Positions 1-9,249 of a stretch of 57,911 nt of DNA are shown piece by piece. Position numbers and translations under genes: made by a program. How positions within the stretch are numbered: position 1 is the first letter of the stretch; every line of letters begins with the position of its first letter. Under the pieces are notes generated by a model. It made no database searches. It had not been told where the DNA came from and was given only the letters and a program-made list of their open reading frames with translations. The DNA is from an uncultured bacterium (GTDB lineage: Bacteria > Bacillota > Clostridia > Oscillospirales > Oscillospiraceae). Location: the NCBI GenBank assembly GCA_949293245.1, contig CASFCS010000015.1, forward strand, positions 1 through 57,911. Reading direction: 5' to 3'.

Positions 1-2135
1 GCAGTGGGGCTGCGGCAAGCCCGGCTGCACCGTGGGCTGCGACTGCGACCGGTATATTGAGGTGTGGAACGTGGTGTTCTCCCAGTTCGACAACGACGGG
101 GAGGGCCACTACACCGAGCTCAAGCAGAAGAACATCGACACCGGCATGGGCCTGGAGCGCCTGGCCTGTGTGTGCCAGGACGTGGCCTCCCTCTTCGATG
201 TGGACACCGTCATGAACATCACCAACAAGGTCTCCGCCATCACCGGCGCCCACTACGGCGAGAGCCACGAGAAGGACGTGTCCCTCCGGGTCATCACCGA
301 CCACATCCGCTCCGCCACCTTCATGATCTGCGACGGCGTCCTCCCCTCCAACGAGGGCCGGGGTTACGTGCTACGCCGCCTCCTCCGCCGGGCCGCCCGC
401 CACGGCAAGCTCCTGGGGGTGAACGACCCCTTCCTCTACGAGGTGTGCGACACCGTCATCCACGAGAACGAGGGCCACTACCCCGAGCTCAGAGAGCGGC
501 AGGAGTATATCACCAAGGTCATCCGGGTGGAGGAGGAGAACTTCGCCAAGACCATTGACGGCGGCCTGAAGATTTTCCACGATATGCTGGAGCAGCACAA
601 GGCCAAGGGGGAGAGCACCTTCTCCGGGGCCGACGCCTTCAAGCTGTACGACACCTACGGCTTCCCCATCGACCTGACCATGGAGATGGTGGCCGAGCAG
701 GGCATGACCGTGGACGAGAAGGGCTTCAAGGACCTGATGCAGGAGCAGAAGGAGCGGGCCCGGAAGGCCCGGGAGGCCCTGGGCGACCTGGGCTGGGCCG
801 GCGTGGAGTTCGGCAAGGACGTGCCCGAGACCGAGTTTGTGGGCTATGAGTATGGCACCTATCCCGGGGCCAAGGTGGTGGCCCTGGTGGTGGAGAACCC
901 TGGTGGTGGAGAATGAGCAGGCCGAGGAGCTCATGCCCGGCGTGGAGGGCATCGTGGTGCTGGACAAGACCCCCTTCTATGCCGAGATGGGCGGCCAGGT
1001 GGCCGACCACGGCGTCATCGTCATGGAGGGGGAGCATCCCGCCTGCTTCACCGTCACCGACGTGCAGAAAAACAAGGGCGGCAAGTATATGCACTACGGC
1101 AAGATGACCGAGGGCATCCTGAAGGTGGGGGACACCGTCCGGGCCCAGATCGACGGCGAGCGCCGGGCGGCCATCATGCGGGCCCACTCCGCCACCCACC
1201 TGCTGGACGCCGCCCTGCGCGCCGTGCTGGGGGACCACGTGCACCAGGCCGGCTCCCTGGTGGAGCCCGACAAGCTGCGCTTTGACTTCACCCACTTCTC
1301 CGCCATGACCCCTGAGGAGCTGGGGAAGGTCAGCGCCATCGTCAACGACGCGGTGCTCAGAGGCTTTGACATCGTCACCGAGGTGATGCCCATCGACCAG
1401 GCCAAGGAGCGGGGGGCCATCGCCCTGTTCGGCGAGAAGTACGGCGACACCGTCCGGGTGGTGGACATGGGCCACGGCTTCTCCGTGGAGTTCTGCGGCG
1501 GCACCCACCTGGACAACACCGCCAAGGTGGGGGTGTTCCACATCGAGAGCGAGTTCTCCGTGGCCTCCGGTGTGCGCCGCATCGAGGCCACCACCGGCAA
1601 GGCCTCCCTGGCGGTGATGAACCGCAACCAGGAGATGCTCTTCCAGGCCGCCGCCGCCCTGAAGGCCAAGCCCGGCGAGCTGCGGGAGAAGGCCGAGCAG
1701 CTCATGGGCAGCATGAAGGAGCTGCGCCAGATGGTGGAGAAGTACAAGGCCAGAGAGGCCGCCGGCGAGGCCGACCGCTTCCTGGTGGGGGGCCACACCG
1801 TGGGCGATGTGCGGGTCATCACCGCCACCGTGCCCGACGCGGACGCTGCCCGGCTGCGCCAGATGGGGGACACCATGCGGGACAAGGACCCCAACGTGGT
1901 GGCCGTGCTGGCCGCCATCAACGGGGAGAAGATCACCTTCCTGGCGGTGTGCGGCAAGGAGGCCGTGAAGAAGGGCATCAAGGCCGGGGACATCGTCAAG
2001 CAGGTGTCCGCCATCGCCGGGGGCTCCGGCGGCGGCAAGCCCGACTCCGCCATGGGCGGCGGCAAGGACGTGCTCATGGTGGACAACGCCCTGGCCATGG
2101 TGGACAACGTGGTGTCCATGAAGCTCAAGAAGTGA
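1..2135 (+). pseudogene. alaS: Alanyl-tRNA synthetase, 5'-truncated by window edge and frameshifted
   Basis: This gene charges tRNA-Ala with alanine in the cytoplasm. The reading frame enters at base 2 and gives the middle of the class II catalytic domain and the tRNA-recognition region. From about base 914 the correct reading continues in another frame through the editing domain, with an HSATH (HxxxH) zinc motif and the CGGTH motif, and ends in a DHHA1-type C-Ala domain with a GGSGGG loop. The switch falls exactly on a 16-bp tandem duplication at 882-913. Removing one copy restores one continuous frame (ALVVENEQA across the join). As written the gene cannot make full-length enzyme. Since alaS is normally essential, an assembly error or a mixed population is at least as likely as a real mutation. 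The family identity is certain. Confidence 0.93.
882..913 (+). repeat. 16-bp tandem duplication inside alaS
   Basis: The 16-mer ccctggtggtggagaa occurs at 882-897 and again, identical and abutting, at 898-913. Sixteen is not a multiple of three, so the second copy shifts the alaS frame by one base and creates a TGA at 914-916. The unit itself contains the internal ggtggt repetition that favours slippage. Confidence 0.95.
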
Positions 2136-2150
2136 AAGGGAGGGTTTACC

Positions 2151-2489
2151 GTGTCCGATTGTCTGTTCTGTAAGATCGCCGGGGGAGAGATCCCCTCCAA
2201 CAAGGTGTATGAGGACGATCTGTGCTACGCCTTCTACGACATTGACCCCCAGGCGCCCACCCACTTCCTGGTGATCCCCAAGGCCCACATCCCCTCCGTG
2301 GCGGCGGTGGATGCGAGCAACGCCCCTGTGGTGGCTCACATCTTCACCGTCATCGCCAAGGTGACCAAGGAGCTGGGCCTCACCAGCTACCGCGTGGTGT
2401 CCAACATCGGGGAGCAGGCGGGGCAGAGCGTGTTCCACCTCCACTTCCATGTGCTGGCGGGGAGAGACTTAACCTGGCCTCCGGGCTGA
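2151..2489 (+). CDS. HIT family nucleotide-binding hydrolase (HinT-like)
   Basis: This is a small cytoplasmic histidine-triad protein of 112 residues. HinT relatives hydrolyse AMP-linked amines such as adenosine phosphoramidates. The family signature HLHFH lies near the C-terminus, and the N-terminus has the usual CLFCKIAGGEIP opening with a CxxC pair. The start is GTG at 2151, preceded at about nine bases by AGGGAGG. It begins 15 bases after the alaS stop, so it is probably co-transcribed with alaS. The length is normal for the family. The in vivo substrate is unknown. Confidence 0.93.
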   Translation: MSDCLFCKIAGGEIPSNKVYEDDLCYAFYDIDPQAPTHFLVIPKAHIPSVAAVDASNAPVVAHIFTVIAKVTKELGLTSYRVVSNIGEQAGQSVFHLHFHVLAGRDLTWPPG

Positions 2490-2531
2490 TGGGCCCCGGG
2501 CCGGATATCCTGTGAAAGAAGGGAAGTACCC

Positions 2532-2705
2532 ATGCTGCCCAACGACCCCATCCTCCTGCTGAGCGTGGTGAACACCAAGCTGCGGGATCAGTACCCCACC
2601 CTGGAGGCCCTGTGCGACGACCTGGAGGAGGACCGCCAGGCCCTGGAGGAGAAGCTGGCGGCGGTGGACTACCGCTACGACCCCCAGCGCAACCAGTTTG
2701 TATAA
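2532..2705 (+). CDS. DUF4250 family small protein
   Basis: This 57-residue protein opens MLPNDPILLLSVVNTKLRD and ends YDPQRNQFV, which is the pattern I recognise for DUF4250, a small family common in Clostridia and of unknown function. It is acidic, appears all-helical in its middle third, and has no membrane segment or metal ligands. The start at 2532 follows a purine-rich AAGGGAAG. It lies 42 bases after the HIT gene and just before a strong terminator, so it is probably the last gene of the alaS transcript. Confidence 0.8.
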   Translation: MLPNDPILLLSVVNTKLRDQYPTLEALCDDLEEDRQALEEKLAAVDYRYDPQRNQFV

Positions 2706-2718
2706 GATACCATAGGGC

Positions 2719-2752
2719 GGGCCCGGGACGCACAGTCCCGGGCCCCAGTTTT
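2719..2752 (+). terminator. Rho-independent terminator after DUF4250 gene
   Basis: A perfect 11-bp GC-rich stem (gggcccgggac, 2719-2729, with 2735-2745), a 5-base loop and a short TTTT at 2749-2752 end the alaS-HIT-DUF4250 transcript. Confidence 0.8.
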
Positions 2753-2776
2753 GCGGCGGGACAGGGGAGAGGACCC

Positions 2777-2805
2777 TTGCATTTTGTTGGAGAGGCCGAT
2801 ACAAT
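2777..2805 (+). promoter_or_regulatory. Sigma-A-type promoter of the ClC gene
   Basis: TTGCAT at 2777-2782 and TACAAT at 2800-2805 are separated by exactly 17 bases. The -10 box overlaps an in-frame ATG at 2804, so that ATG cannot be the start on this transcript; the next ATG at 2834 is the likely start. Confidence 0.7.
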
Positions 2806-2833
2806 GGGGAAGAAAGACGGGAGGGGGAGAAGC

Positions 2834-4093
2834 ATGAGAGAGAGCTGGCGCCGGCGGGCGGAGATCATCTGGAACAGCGGCAGGACCTTCGTGCTGTGGG
2901 GGGTACTGGCGGTGCTCATCGGCGCCGTGGTGGGGCTGGTGGGGGCCCTCTTCAGCCACGCCATCCACGCCGCCACCGCTCTGCGGGCCGCCCATGACTG
3001 GCTCATCTGGCTGCTGCCTCTGGGGGGCGCGGCCATTGTGCTGCTCTACCGGGTGTGCGGCCTGGGGAAGGACCCGGGCACCAACTATGTGCTGGTGGCC
3101 GTGCGGGACAACGCCCCCATGCGCCTGCGCATGGCCCCCCTCATCATCCTCTCCACGGCCCTCACCCACCTGCTGGGGGGGTCCAGCGGCCGGGAGGGGG
3201 CCGCCATCCAGCTGGGGGGCTCCATCGCCGGAAAGGCAGGGGCGTGGCTGAAGCTGGACGAGAAGGACGAGCGGGTGCTCACCATGTGCGGTATGGCGGC
3301 GGGGTTTTCCGCCCTGTTCGGCACCCCCATTGCCGGGGCCATGTTCTCCATGGAGGTGTGCAGCGTGGGGGTGATGTATTACGCCGCCATCTTCCCCAGC
3401 GCCCTGTCCGCCCTCACTGCCCGGCTGGTGGCGGCGGCCCTGGGGGTGGAGGCGGAGGCCTTCACCCTGGCGGGGGTGCCCGCCCTGGAGGCGGGGGTGC
3501 TGCCCGCCGTGGCGGCGGTGGGCCTGGTGTGCGCCCTGGTGGCCATGGCCATGGTGTGGACGCTGGGGAAGGTCCACCACCTCTTTGACAAGGTGCCCAG
3601 CCCCGTGCTCCGGGCTGTCCTGGGGGGCGCCATAGTGGCGGGGCTCACCTTTGCCCTGGGCACCCGGGACTACAACGGCGCGGGGACGGACGTAATCGCC
3701 CGGGCGGTGGCGGGGGAGGCCCGGCCGGAGGCCTTTGCCCTGAAGATCCTCCTCACCGCCATCACCCTGGGCTGCGGATTCAAGGGGGGCGAGATCGTCC
3801 CGGCCCTCTTTGCCGGGGCCACCTCCGGGTGCTGCTTCGCCCCTCTGGTGGGGCTGTCTCCCTCCTTCGGGGCGGGGCTGGGCATGGCGGGGGTGTTCTG
3901 CGCCGTGACCAACTGCCCCCTGACTGCCCTGCTGCTGGCATACGAGCTCTTCGGCGGGGCGGGGCTGCCCCTGTTCGCTTTGTGCTGCGCCGTGAGCTAC
4001 ATGATGTCGGGCTACCACGGGCTGTACAGCGAGCAGAAGATCATGTACTCCAAGTTCAAGGCGGAGTACGTCAACCGCCGCTCAGGGGACTGA
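2834..4093 (+). CDS. ClC-type chloride channel/transporter
   Basis: This 419-residue integral membrane protein belongs to the voltage-gated chloride channel (ClC) family. The anion-pathway motif GSSGREGAAIQLG lies at residues 116-128, with the external gating glutamate E121. The second glutamate that carries protons in Cl-/H+ antiporters (the second E of the EE pair in E. coli ClcA) appears replaced by valine in the stretch MFSMEVCS, which hints at uncoupled, channel-like transport; this is inference from a motif comparison. Start 2834 is chosen because GGGAGGGGGAG precedes it and the promoter -10 overlaps the earlier ATG at 2804. It is transcribed alone, from its own promoter. Confidence 0.9.
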   Translation: MRESWRRRAEIIWNSGRTFVLWGVLAVLIGAVVGLVGALFSHAIHAATALRAAHDWLIWLLPLGGAAIVLLYRVCGLGKDPGTNYVLVAVRDNAPMRLRMAPLIILSTALTHLLGGSSGREGAAIQLGGSIAGKAGAWLKLDEKDERVLTMCGMAAGFSALFGTPIAGAMFSMEVCSVGVMYYAAIFPSALSALTARLVAAALGVEAEAFTLAGVPALEAGVLPAVAAVGLVCALVAMAMVWTLGKVHHLFDKVPSPVLRAVLGGAIVAGLTFALGTRDYNGAGTDVIARAVAGEARPEAFALKILLTAITLGCGFKGGEIVPALFAGATSGCCFAPLVGLSPSFGAGLGMAGVFCAVTNCPLTALLLAYELFGGAGLPLFALCCAVSYMMSGYHGLYSEQKIMYSKFKAEYVNRRSGD

Positions 4094-4152
4094 GGAAACT
4101 TTCTTAAGAAATACATAATTTTGAAAATCAATCTTTTTTTGGACAGAATATA

Positions 4153-4161
4153 TGGTATAAT
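4153..4161 (+). promoter_or_regulatory. Extended -10 promoter
   Basis: TGG-TATAAT at 4153-4161 is an extended -10 element in an AT-rich stretch right after the ClC gene. No good -35 sits at the usual spacing, which extended -10 promoters tolerate. It would start transcription about 40 bases before the membrane-protein gene at 4207. Confidence 0.6.
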
Positions 4162-4206
4162 GGAGCTGGAAGGATAGAAGCCGCGCCGTAAGAAAGGAGT
4201 CATGCC

Positions 4207-4668
4207 ATGCAATCCAAAGCGCTGCCTGTTCTGGGGACGGCCATGGGCGGGGTCTGCCTGGCCATTGTGATTTGGCAGACCGGGGTGCTGCTGTCCCTGG
4301 GGGACGCCCTGTCTGTCCCCCATCCCGGCAATCCGGAGATCTCCGTACACTACCTCTATAACAGCGGGGCGCTGCTGGTCCTGGCGGCGGTGCTCTTTGC
4401 CGCCTGCTGCGCCCGCCTGGCCCTGAGAAGGAACGCTGGGGGGCGGGAGGCGGTGCTGCTGCTCCTCACCCTGGGGGCCTGTGGGGGAGGGCTGTGGCTG
4501 GCCTGCCGGCAGCTGTACAACTTCGGGGTCCTGTCCGACCAGTTCGCCCAGGTACAGGGCGGAGACTGGGGGTGGCTGCTGCTGGCCCTCCTCCCGGTTT
4601 TGGGAATACTGTCCCTGGTGGAGCTGGGCCTGGCGGCCAGCCGCCGGGCGGCTGCCCGCCATGGGTGA
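4207..4668 (+). CDS. Small hydrophobic membrane protein of unknown function
   Basis: This 153-residue protein has about four predicted membrane segments (roughly residues 8-30, 54-72, 81-100 and 124-145) with a short arginine-rich cytoplasmic loop (ARLALRR) between the second and third. I recognise no family motif. AGGAG at 4195-4199 is seven bases from the ATG at 4207 and only two from another ATG at 4202, so 4207 is preferred. It has its own promoter and a strong terminator, so it is monocistronic. Nothing in the neighbourhood suggests a role. Confidence 0.7.
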   Translation: MQSKALPVLGTAMGGVCLAIVIWQTGVLLSLGDALSVPHPGNPEISVHYLYNSGALLVLAAVLFAACCARLALRRNAGGREAVLLLLTLGACGGGLWLACRQLYNFGVLSDQFAQVQGGDWGWLLLALLPVLGILSLVELGLAASRRAAARHG

Positions 4669-4694
4669 GCGCGGCCCACAGCTCCGTGAAAAAA

Positions 4695-4740
4695 AGCTCT
4701 GGCCCCGGCATCCTGGATGCCGGGGCCGGAGCTTTGTCTT
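4695..4740. terminator. Bidirectional terminator
   Basis: A near-perfect 19-bp stem (4695-4713 with 4715-4733) carries an A-run on its left and a T-rich tail (ttgtctttt) on its right. It therefore serves the membrane-protein gene on the plus strand and the convergent threonine aldolase on the minus strand. Confidence 0.85.
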
Positions 4741-5766
4741 TTACACCAGGGGGCGCAGGCCGGAGAGAAGGCCGGATACCTCCTCACGGGTGGTGGCGAA
4801 GGAGGTCACCAGGCGGATGACGGTGTGGCCGGCGTCGGGCCGGTCCCACACCTCGAAGGAGCACAGCTCCTCCAGGGCGGGCAGGAGGGAATTGGGCGCC
4901 AGAGGGAAGATCTGGTTGGTGGGGGAGGTGTGGAGCATGGGCAGCCCCAGCTCAGTCAGACCCGTCTGGAGGGTCTGGGCCATGGCGTTGGCGTGGCGGG
5001 CCAGGTCCCAGTACAGCCCGTCCTTCAGCAGGGCCTCAAACTGGGCTCCCAGCAAAAAGCCCTTGGCCAGCACCGCCCCCTGGCGCTTCATGGCCCGGAA
5101 GAAGTGGGGCTGGAGGGCGGGGTCGGGGATCACCATGGCCTCCCCCATGAGGGCGCCGTTCTTGGTGCCGCCGATGTAAAAGGCGTCGGTGAGAACGGCC
5201 AGATCGGCCAGGGTCAGGCCGCAGCCCGGGGCGGTGAGGGCGGTAGCCAGCCGGGCCCCGTCCAGGAAGAGGAGCAGGCCGTGGGCCCGGCAGAAGCGGG
5301 ACAGGGCTTCCAGCTCCTCCTTGTTATACACCGTGCCGATCTCGGTGGCCTGGGAGAGGTACACCAGCCGGGGCAGGACCATGGCGGTGTCCCGGTGGAG
5401 CTCCAGAATGGGGGCCAGGTGGGCGGGGGTGAGCTTGCCGTCCGGGGTGGGAACGGGGATGATCTTGTGCCCCGTGGCCTCCACGGACCCGGCCTCGTGG
5501 ACGTTGATGTGGCCGGTGGTGGGGGCAATGACCCCCTCCCAGGGCCGCAGCAGGGCGGCGATGGCGGTGAGGTTGGCGGCGGTGCCCCCCACGAAGAAGT
5601 GGACGGCGGCCTGGGGGGCCTGGCACAAATCCCGGATCAGGGCCTCCGCCCGGCGGCAGCAGGGGTCGCTGCCGTAGCCGGGGAAGGGTGCGCTTCCCAG
5701 ACGGACCACCGCCTCCAGCACGGCGGGGTGGGCGGAGACGGAGTAGTCGTTGCGGAAGTTATACAT
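4741..5766 (-). CDS. ltaE: Low-specificity threonine aldolase family (PLP enzyme)
   Basis: This PLP-dependent beta-eliminating lyase of 341 residues probably cleaves L-threonine or L-allo-threonine to glycine and acetaldehyde. Visible features are the N-terminal FRNDYS substrate region, FFVGGTAAN, LDGARLATA, and the PLP-lysine motif GGTKNGAL. An upstream ATG at 5781 is in frame, but its own codons (ATGGAGGA) form the Shine-Dalgarno sequence for the ATG at 5766, so 5766 is preferred. It lies directly downstream of glnS on the same strand, with the glnS terminator between them, so expression relies on read-through or a promoter inside glnS. Relatives of this branch can act on other beta-hydroxy amino acids. 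Confidence 0.9.
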   Translation of the reverse strand: MYNFRNDYSVSAHPAVLEAVVRLGSAPFPGYGSDPCCRRAEALIRDLCQAPQAAVHFFVGGTAANLTAIAALLRPWEGVIAPTTGHINVHEAGSVEATGHKIIPVPTPDGKLTPAHLAPILELHRDTAMVLPRLVYLSQATEIGTVYNKEELEALSRFCRAHGLLLFLDGARLATALTAPGCGLTLADLAVLTDAFYIGGTKNGALMGEAMVIPDPALQPHFFRAMKRQGAVLAKGFLLGAQFEALLKDGLYWDLARHANAMAQTLQTGLTELGLPMLHTSPTNQIFPLAPNSLLPALEELCSFEVWDRPDAGHTVIRLVTSFATTREEVSGLLSGLRPLV

Positions 5767-5780
5767 GAAAATATCCTCCA

Positions 5781-5810
5781 TAAAAAGGCGGGCGGCCTGG
5801 GGCCGCCCGC
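5781..5810 (-). terminator. Terminator of glnS
   Basis: A perfect 10-bp stem (gcgggcggcc, 5788-5797 with 5801-5810) with a 3-base loop is followed, reading the minus strand, by TTTTT at 5786-5782. It starts 11 bases after the glnS stop and ends 15 bases before the aldolase start. Confidence 0.8.
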
Positions 5811-5821
5811 CGCATTTGAAA

Positions 5822-7498
<1,677 letters not shown>

Positions 7499-7538
7499 GG
7501 CTGCTTCACTCCTTCTTTTTACAGTGGTACAGATTTTC

Positions 7539-7567
7539 ATTTTACCTGTTTGCCCTTCAAATTGCAA
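7539..7567 (-). promoter_or_regulatory. Promoter of glnS
   Basis: On the minus strand TTGCAA (7567-7562) and TAAAAT (7544-7539) are 17 bases apart. This gives a leader of about 35 bases before the glnS ATG, with no room for a T-box. Confidence 0.7.
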
Positions 7568-7576
7568 TGCCCTGCC

Positions 7577-7614
7577 GAAAAAAAGGGGGCGCTCACAAAG
7601 AAATGTGAGCGCCC
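7577..7614 (-). terminator. Terminator of the NSS symporter gene
   Basis: An 11-bp stem (gggcgctcaca, 7587-7597 with 7604-7614) and 6-base loop are followed on the minus strand by a run of seven Ts (7584-7578). Confidence 0.85.
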
Positions 7615-7628
7615 GCCCGGGCTTTCCG

Positions 7629-9038
7629 TTACGCCGCCAGCATGGCGCTGAACGTCTGCCAATAACCCATAATAAAGATGAAGAGCACCACAAAGGGCAA
7701 AACCCAGGTGAAGTACCACCGCAGCTTCCGGGGGAAGGGGAGGCCCTTCCCCTGGTCGGCCTCTGCCAGGAAATTCTCAAAGCCCCAGCCCCGCTTGGAT
7801 ACGCAGAAGAGCAGGTACACCAGGGAACCCAGAGGCAGCAGGTTGTTGCTCAGGATAAAGTCCTCCAGGTCCATCACAGTGGACTTCTCTCCCAGGGGCT
7901 GGAAGGCGCTCCACAGGTTGAAGCCCAGCAGACAGGGCAGGGACAGGATGAAGATGGCCACGGTGTTTACCGCCACGGACTTTTTCCGGCTCCACCCCAG
8001 CTTGTCCATGGGGAAGGTGATAATGTTCTGGAACACGGCGATCACCGTGGACATGGCGGCGAAGGACATGAACACGAAGAACAGCGCCCCCCACACCCGG
8101 CCGCCGGGCATCTCATTGAAGATGTTGGGCAGGGTGACGAAGATGAGGGAGGGACCCTCCCCGGGGTTCACCCCGTAGTGGAAGGCGGCGGGGAAGATCA
8201 CCAGGCCCACCACCACCGCCACGAAGGTGTCCAGAATGGCCACGTTGAGGGCCTCACCCATAAGCCGGCGCTCCCGGCCGATGTAGCTGCCGAAGATGGC
8301 CATGGCTCCGATGCCCAGGGACAGGGTAAAAAAGGCCTGGCCCATGGCGGCAAAGATGGCCTCCCCCAGGCGGGAGAAGCTGAAAGCCCCGTCGGCCCCC
8401 TGGGCCAGCTTGACAAAGTCGGGCTTCAGGTAGAACTCCAGCCCCACCCCGGCCCCCGGCAGGGTCACCGAGCGCACCGCCAGCACCAGCAAAATGGCCA
8501 GCAGGCACAGCATCATCACCTTGGTAATGCGCTCCACCCCGTTTTGCAGGCCCAGGGCGCACACCCCCATGCCCAGCAGGATCACCAGCACCATGAACGC
8601 CAGCATCAGCCCCGGCTGTGCCATCAGGCTGTCAAAGGCCTTCTGCACCCCGGCGGCGTCCAGCTCCTGAAAGTCCCCCCGGGCCATCTTCACGAAGTAG
8701 AGCAGCATCCAGCCCCCCACGGTGGTGTAGAACATCATGAGCATGTAGTTGCCCGCCATGCCAAACCAGCTGTACCAGTGCCACTTGCTGCCCGCCGGCT
8801 CCAGCTTGTGGAAGGACGTGGCCACCGACTGGCGGCTGGCCCGGCCCACGGCAAACTCCATGGACATGATGGGGATGCCCATGATGACCAAAAAGATCAG
8901 ATACATCAGCACAAAGGCGGCGCCGCCGTACTTCCCTACGATGTAGGGAAAGCGCCACACGTTGCCCAGCCCGATGGCGCACCCCGCCGAGATCAGCAGG
9001 AAGCCCAGGCGTGAGCCAAAACTCTCTCTTTCCTTCAC
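7629..9038 (-). CDS. Sodium-dependent transporter, NSS (SNF) family
   Basis: This 469-residue membrane protein belongs to the neurotransmitter:sodium symporter family, which takes up amino acids or related amines using the sodium gradient. TM1 carries the hallmark GCAIGLGNVWRFPY at residues 19-32, where the helix breaks to bind sodium and substrate. About 11-12 membrane segments follow, as expected for bacterial members of the MhsT/TnaT type. The start is GTG at 9038, with AGGAGG eight bases upstream. It has its own perfect-spacing promoter and terminator, so it is monocistronic. The substrate cannot be told from sequence. Confidence 0.93.
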   Translation of the reverse strand: MKERESFGSRLGFLLISAGCAIGLGNVWRFPYIVGKYGGAAFVLMYLIFLVIMGIPIMSMEFAVGRASRQSVATSFHKLEPAGSKWHWYSWFGMAGNYMLMMFYTTVGGWMLLYFVKMARGDFQELDAAGVQKAFDSLMAQPGLMLAFMVLVILLGMGVCALGLQNGVERITKVMMLCLLAILLVLAVRSVTLPGAGVGLEFYLKPDFVKLAQGADGAFSFSRLGEAIFAAMGQAFFTLSLGIGAMAIFGSYIGRERRLMGEALNVAILDTFVAVVVGLVIFPAAFHYGVNPGEGPSLIFVTLPNIFNEMPGGRVWGALFFVFMSFAAMSTVIAVFQNIITFPMDKLGWSRKKSVAVNTVAIFILSLPCLLGFNLWSAFQPLGEKSTVMDLEDFILSNNLLPLGSLVYLLFCVSKRGWGFENFLAEADQGKGLPFPRKLRWYFTWVLPFVVLFIFIMGYWQTFSAMLAA

Positions 9039-9092
9039 TTATGTTCCTCCTTTTTCTCCCGGCGGGCGCCCCCGCCCGGAGTCCAAAACCAT

Positions 9093-9121
9093 ATTGTACC
9101 GGGGACACCTGCGGTTGTCAA
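9093..9121 (-). promoter_or_regulatory. Promoter of the NSS symporter gene
   Basis: The minus strand has a perfect TTGACA (9121-9116), a 17-base spacer and TACAAT (9098-9093), about 55 bases upstream of the GTG start. Confidence 0.85.
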
Positions 9122-9176
9122 CGCGGGGTTCACAGTTTGTTCGCATTTTTCCCCTTGATTTTTTTCCTGGGGCCTG

Positions 9177-9195
9177 CACAATATACTGTATTGTG
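9177..9195. promoter_or_regulatory. Palindromic operator candidate before the ABC exporter
   Basis: CACAATA (9177-9183) and TATTGTG (9189-9195) form a 7-bp inverted repeat with a 5-base spacer. It overlaps possible -10 boxes (CACAAT 9177-9182, TATACT 9182-9187), with TTGATT at 9155-9160 as a possible -35. A dyad placed like this usually binds a dimeric repressor, but no regulator gene lies next to it. Confidence 0.5.
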
Positions 9196-9249
9196 ACCAA
9201 ATGATTACCGCGCCGCCTCATATGCCGGGACGGCGGAAGGGAGCGGAAC

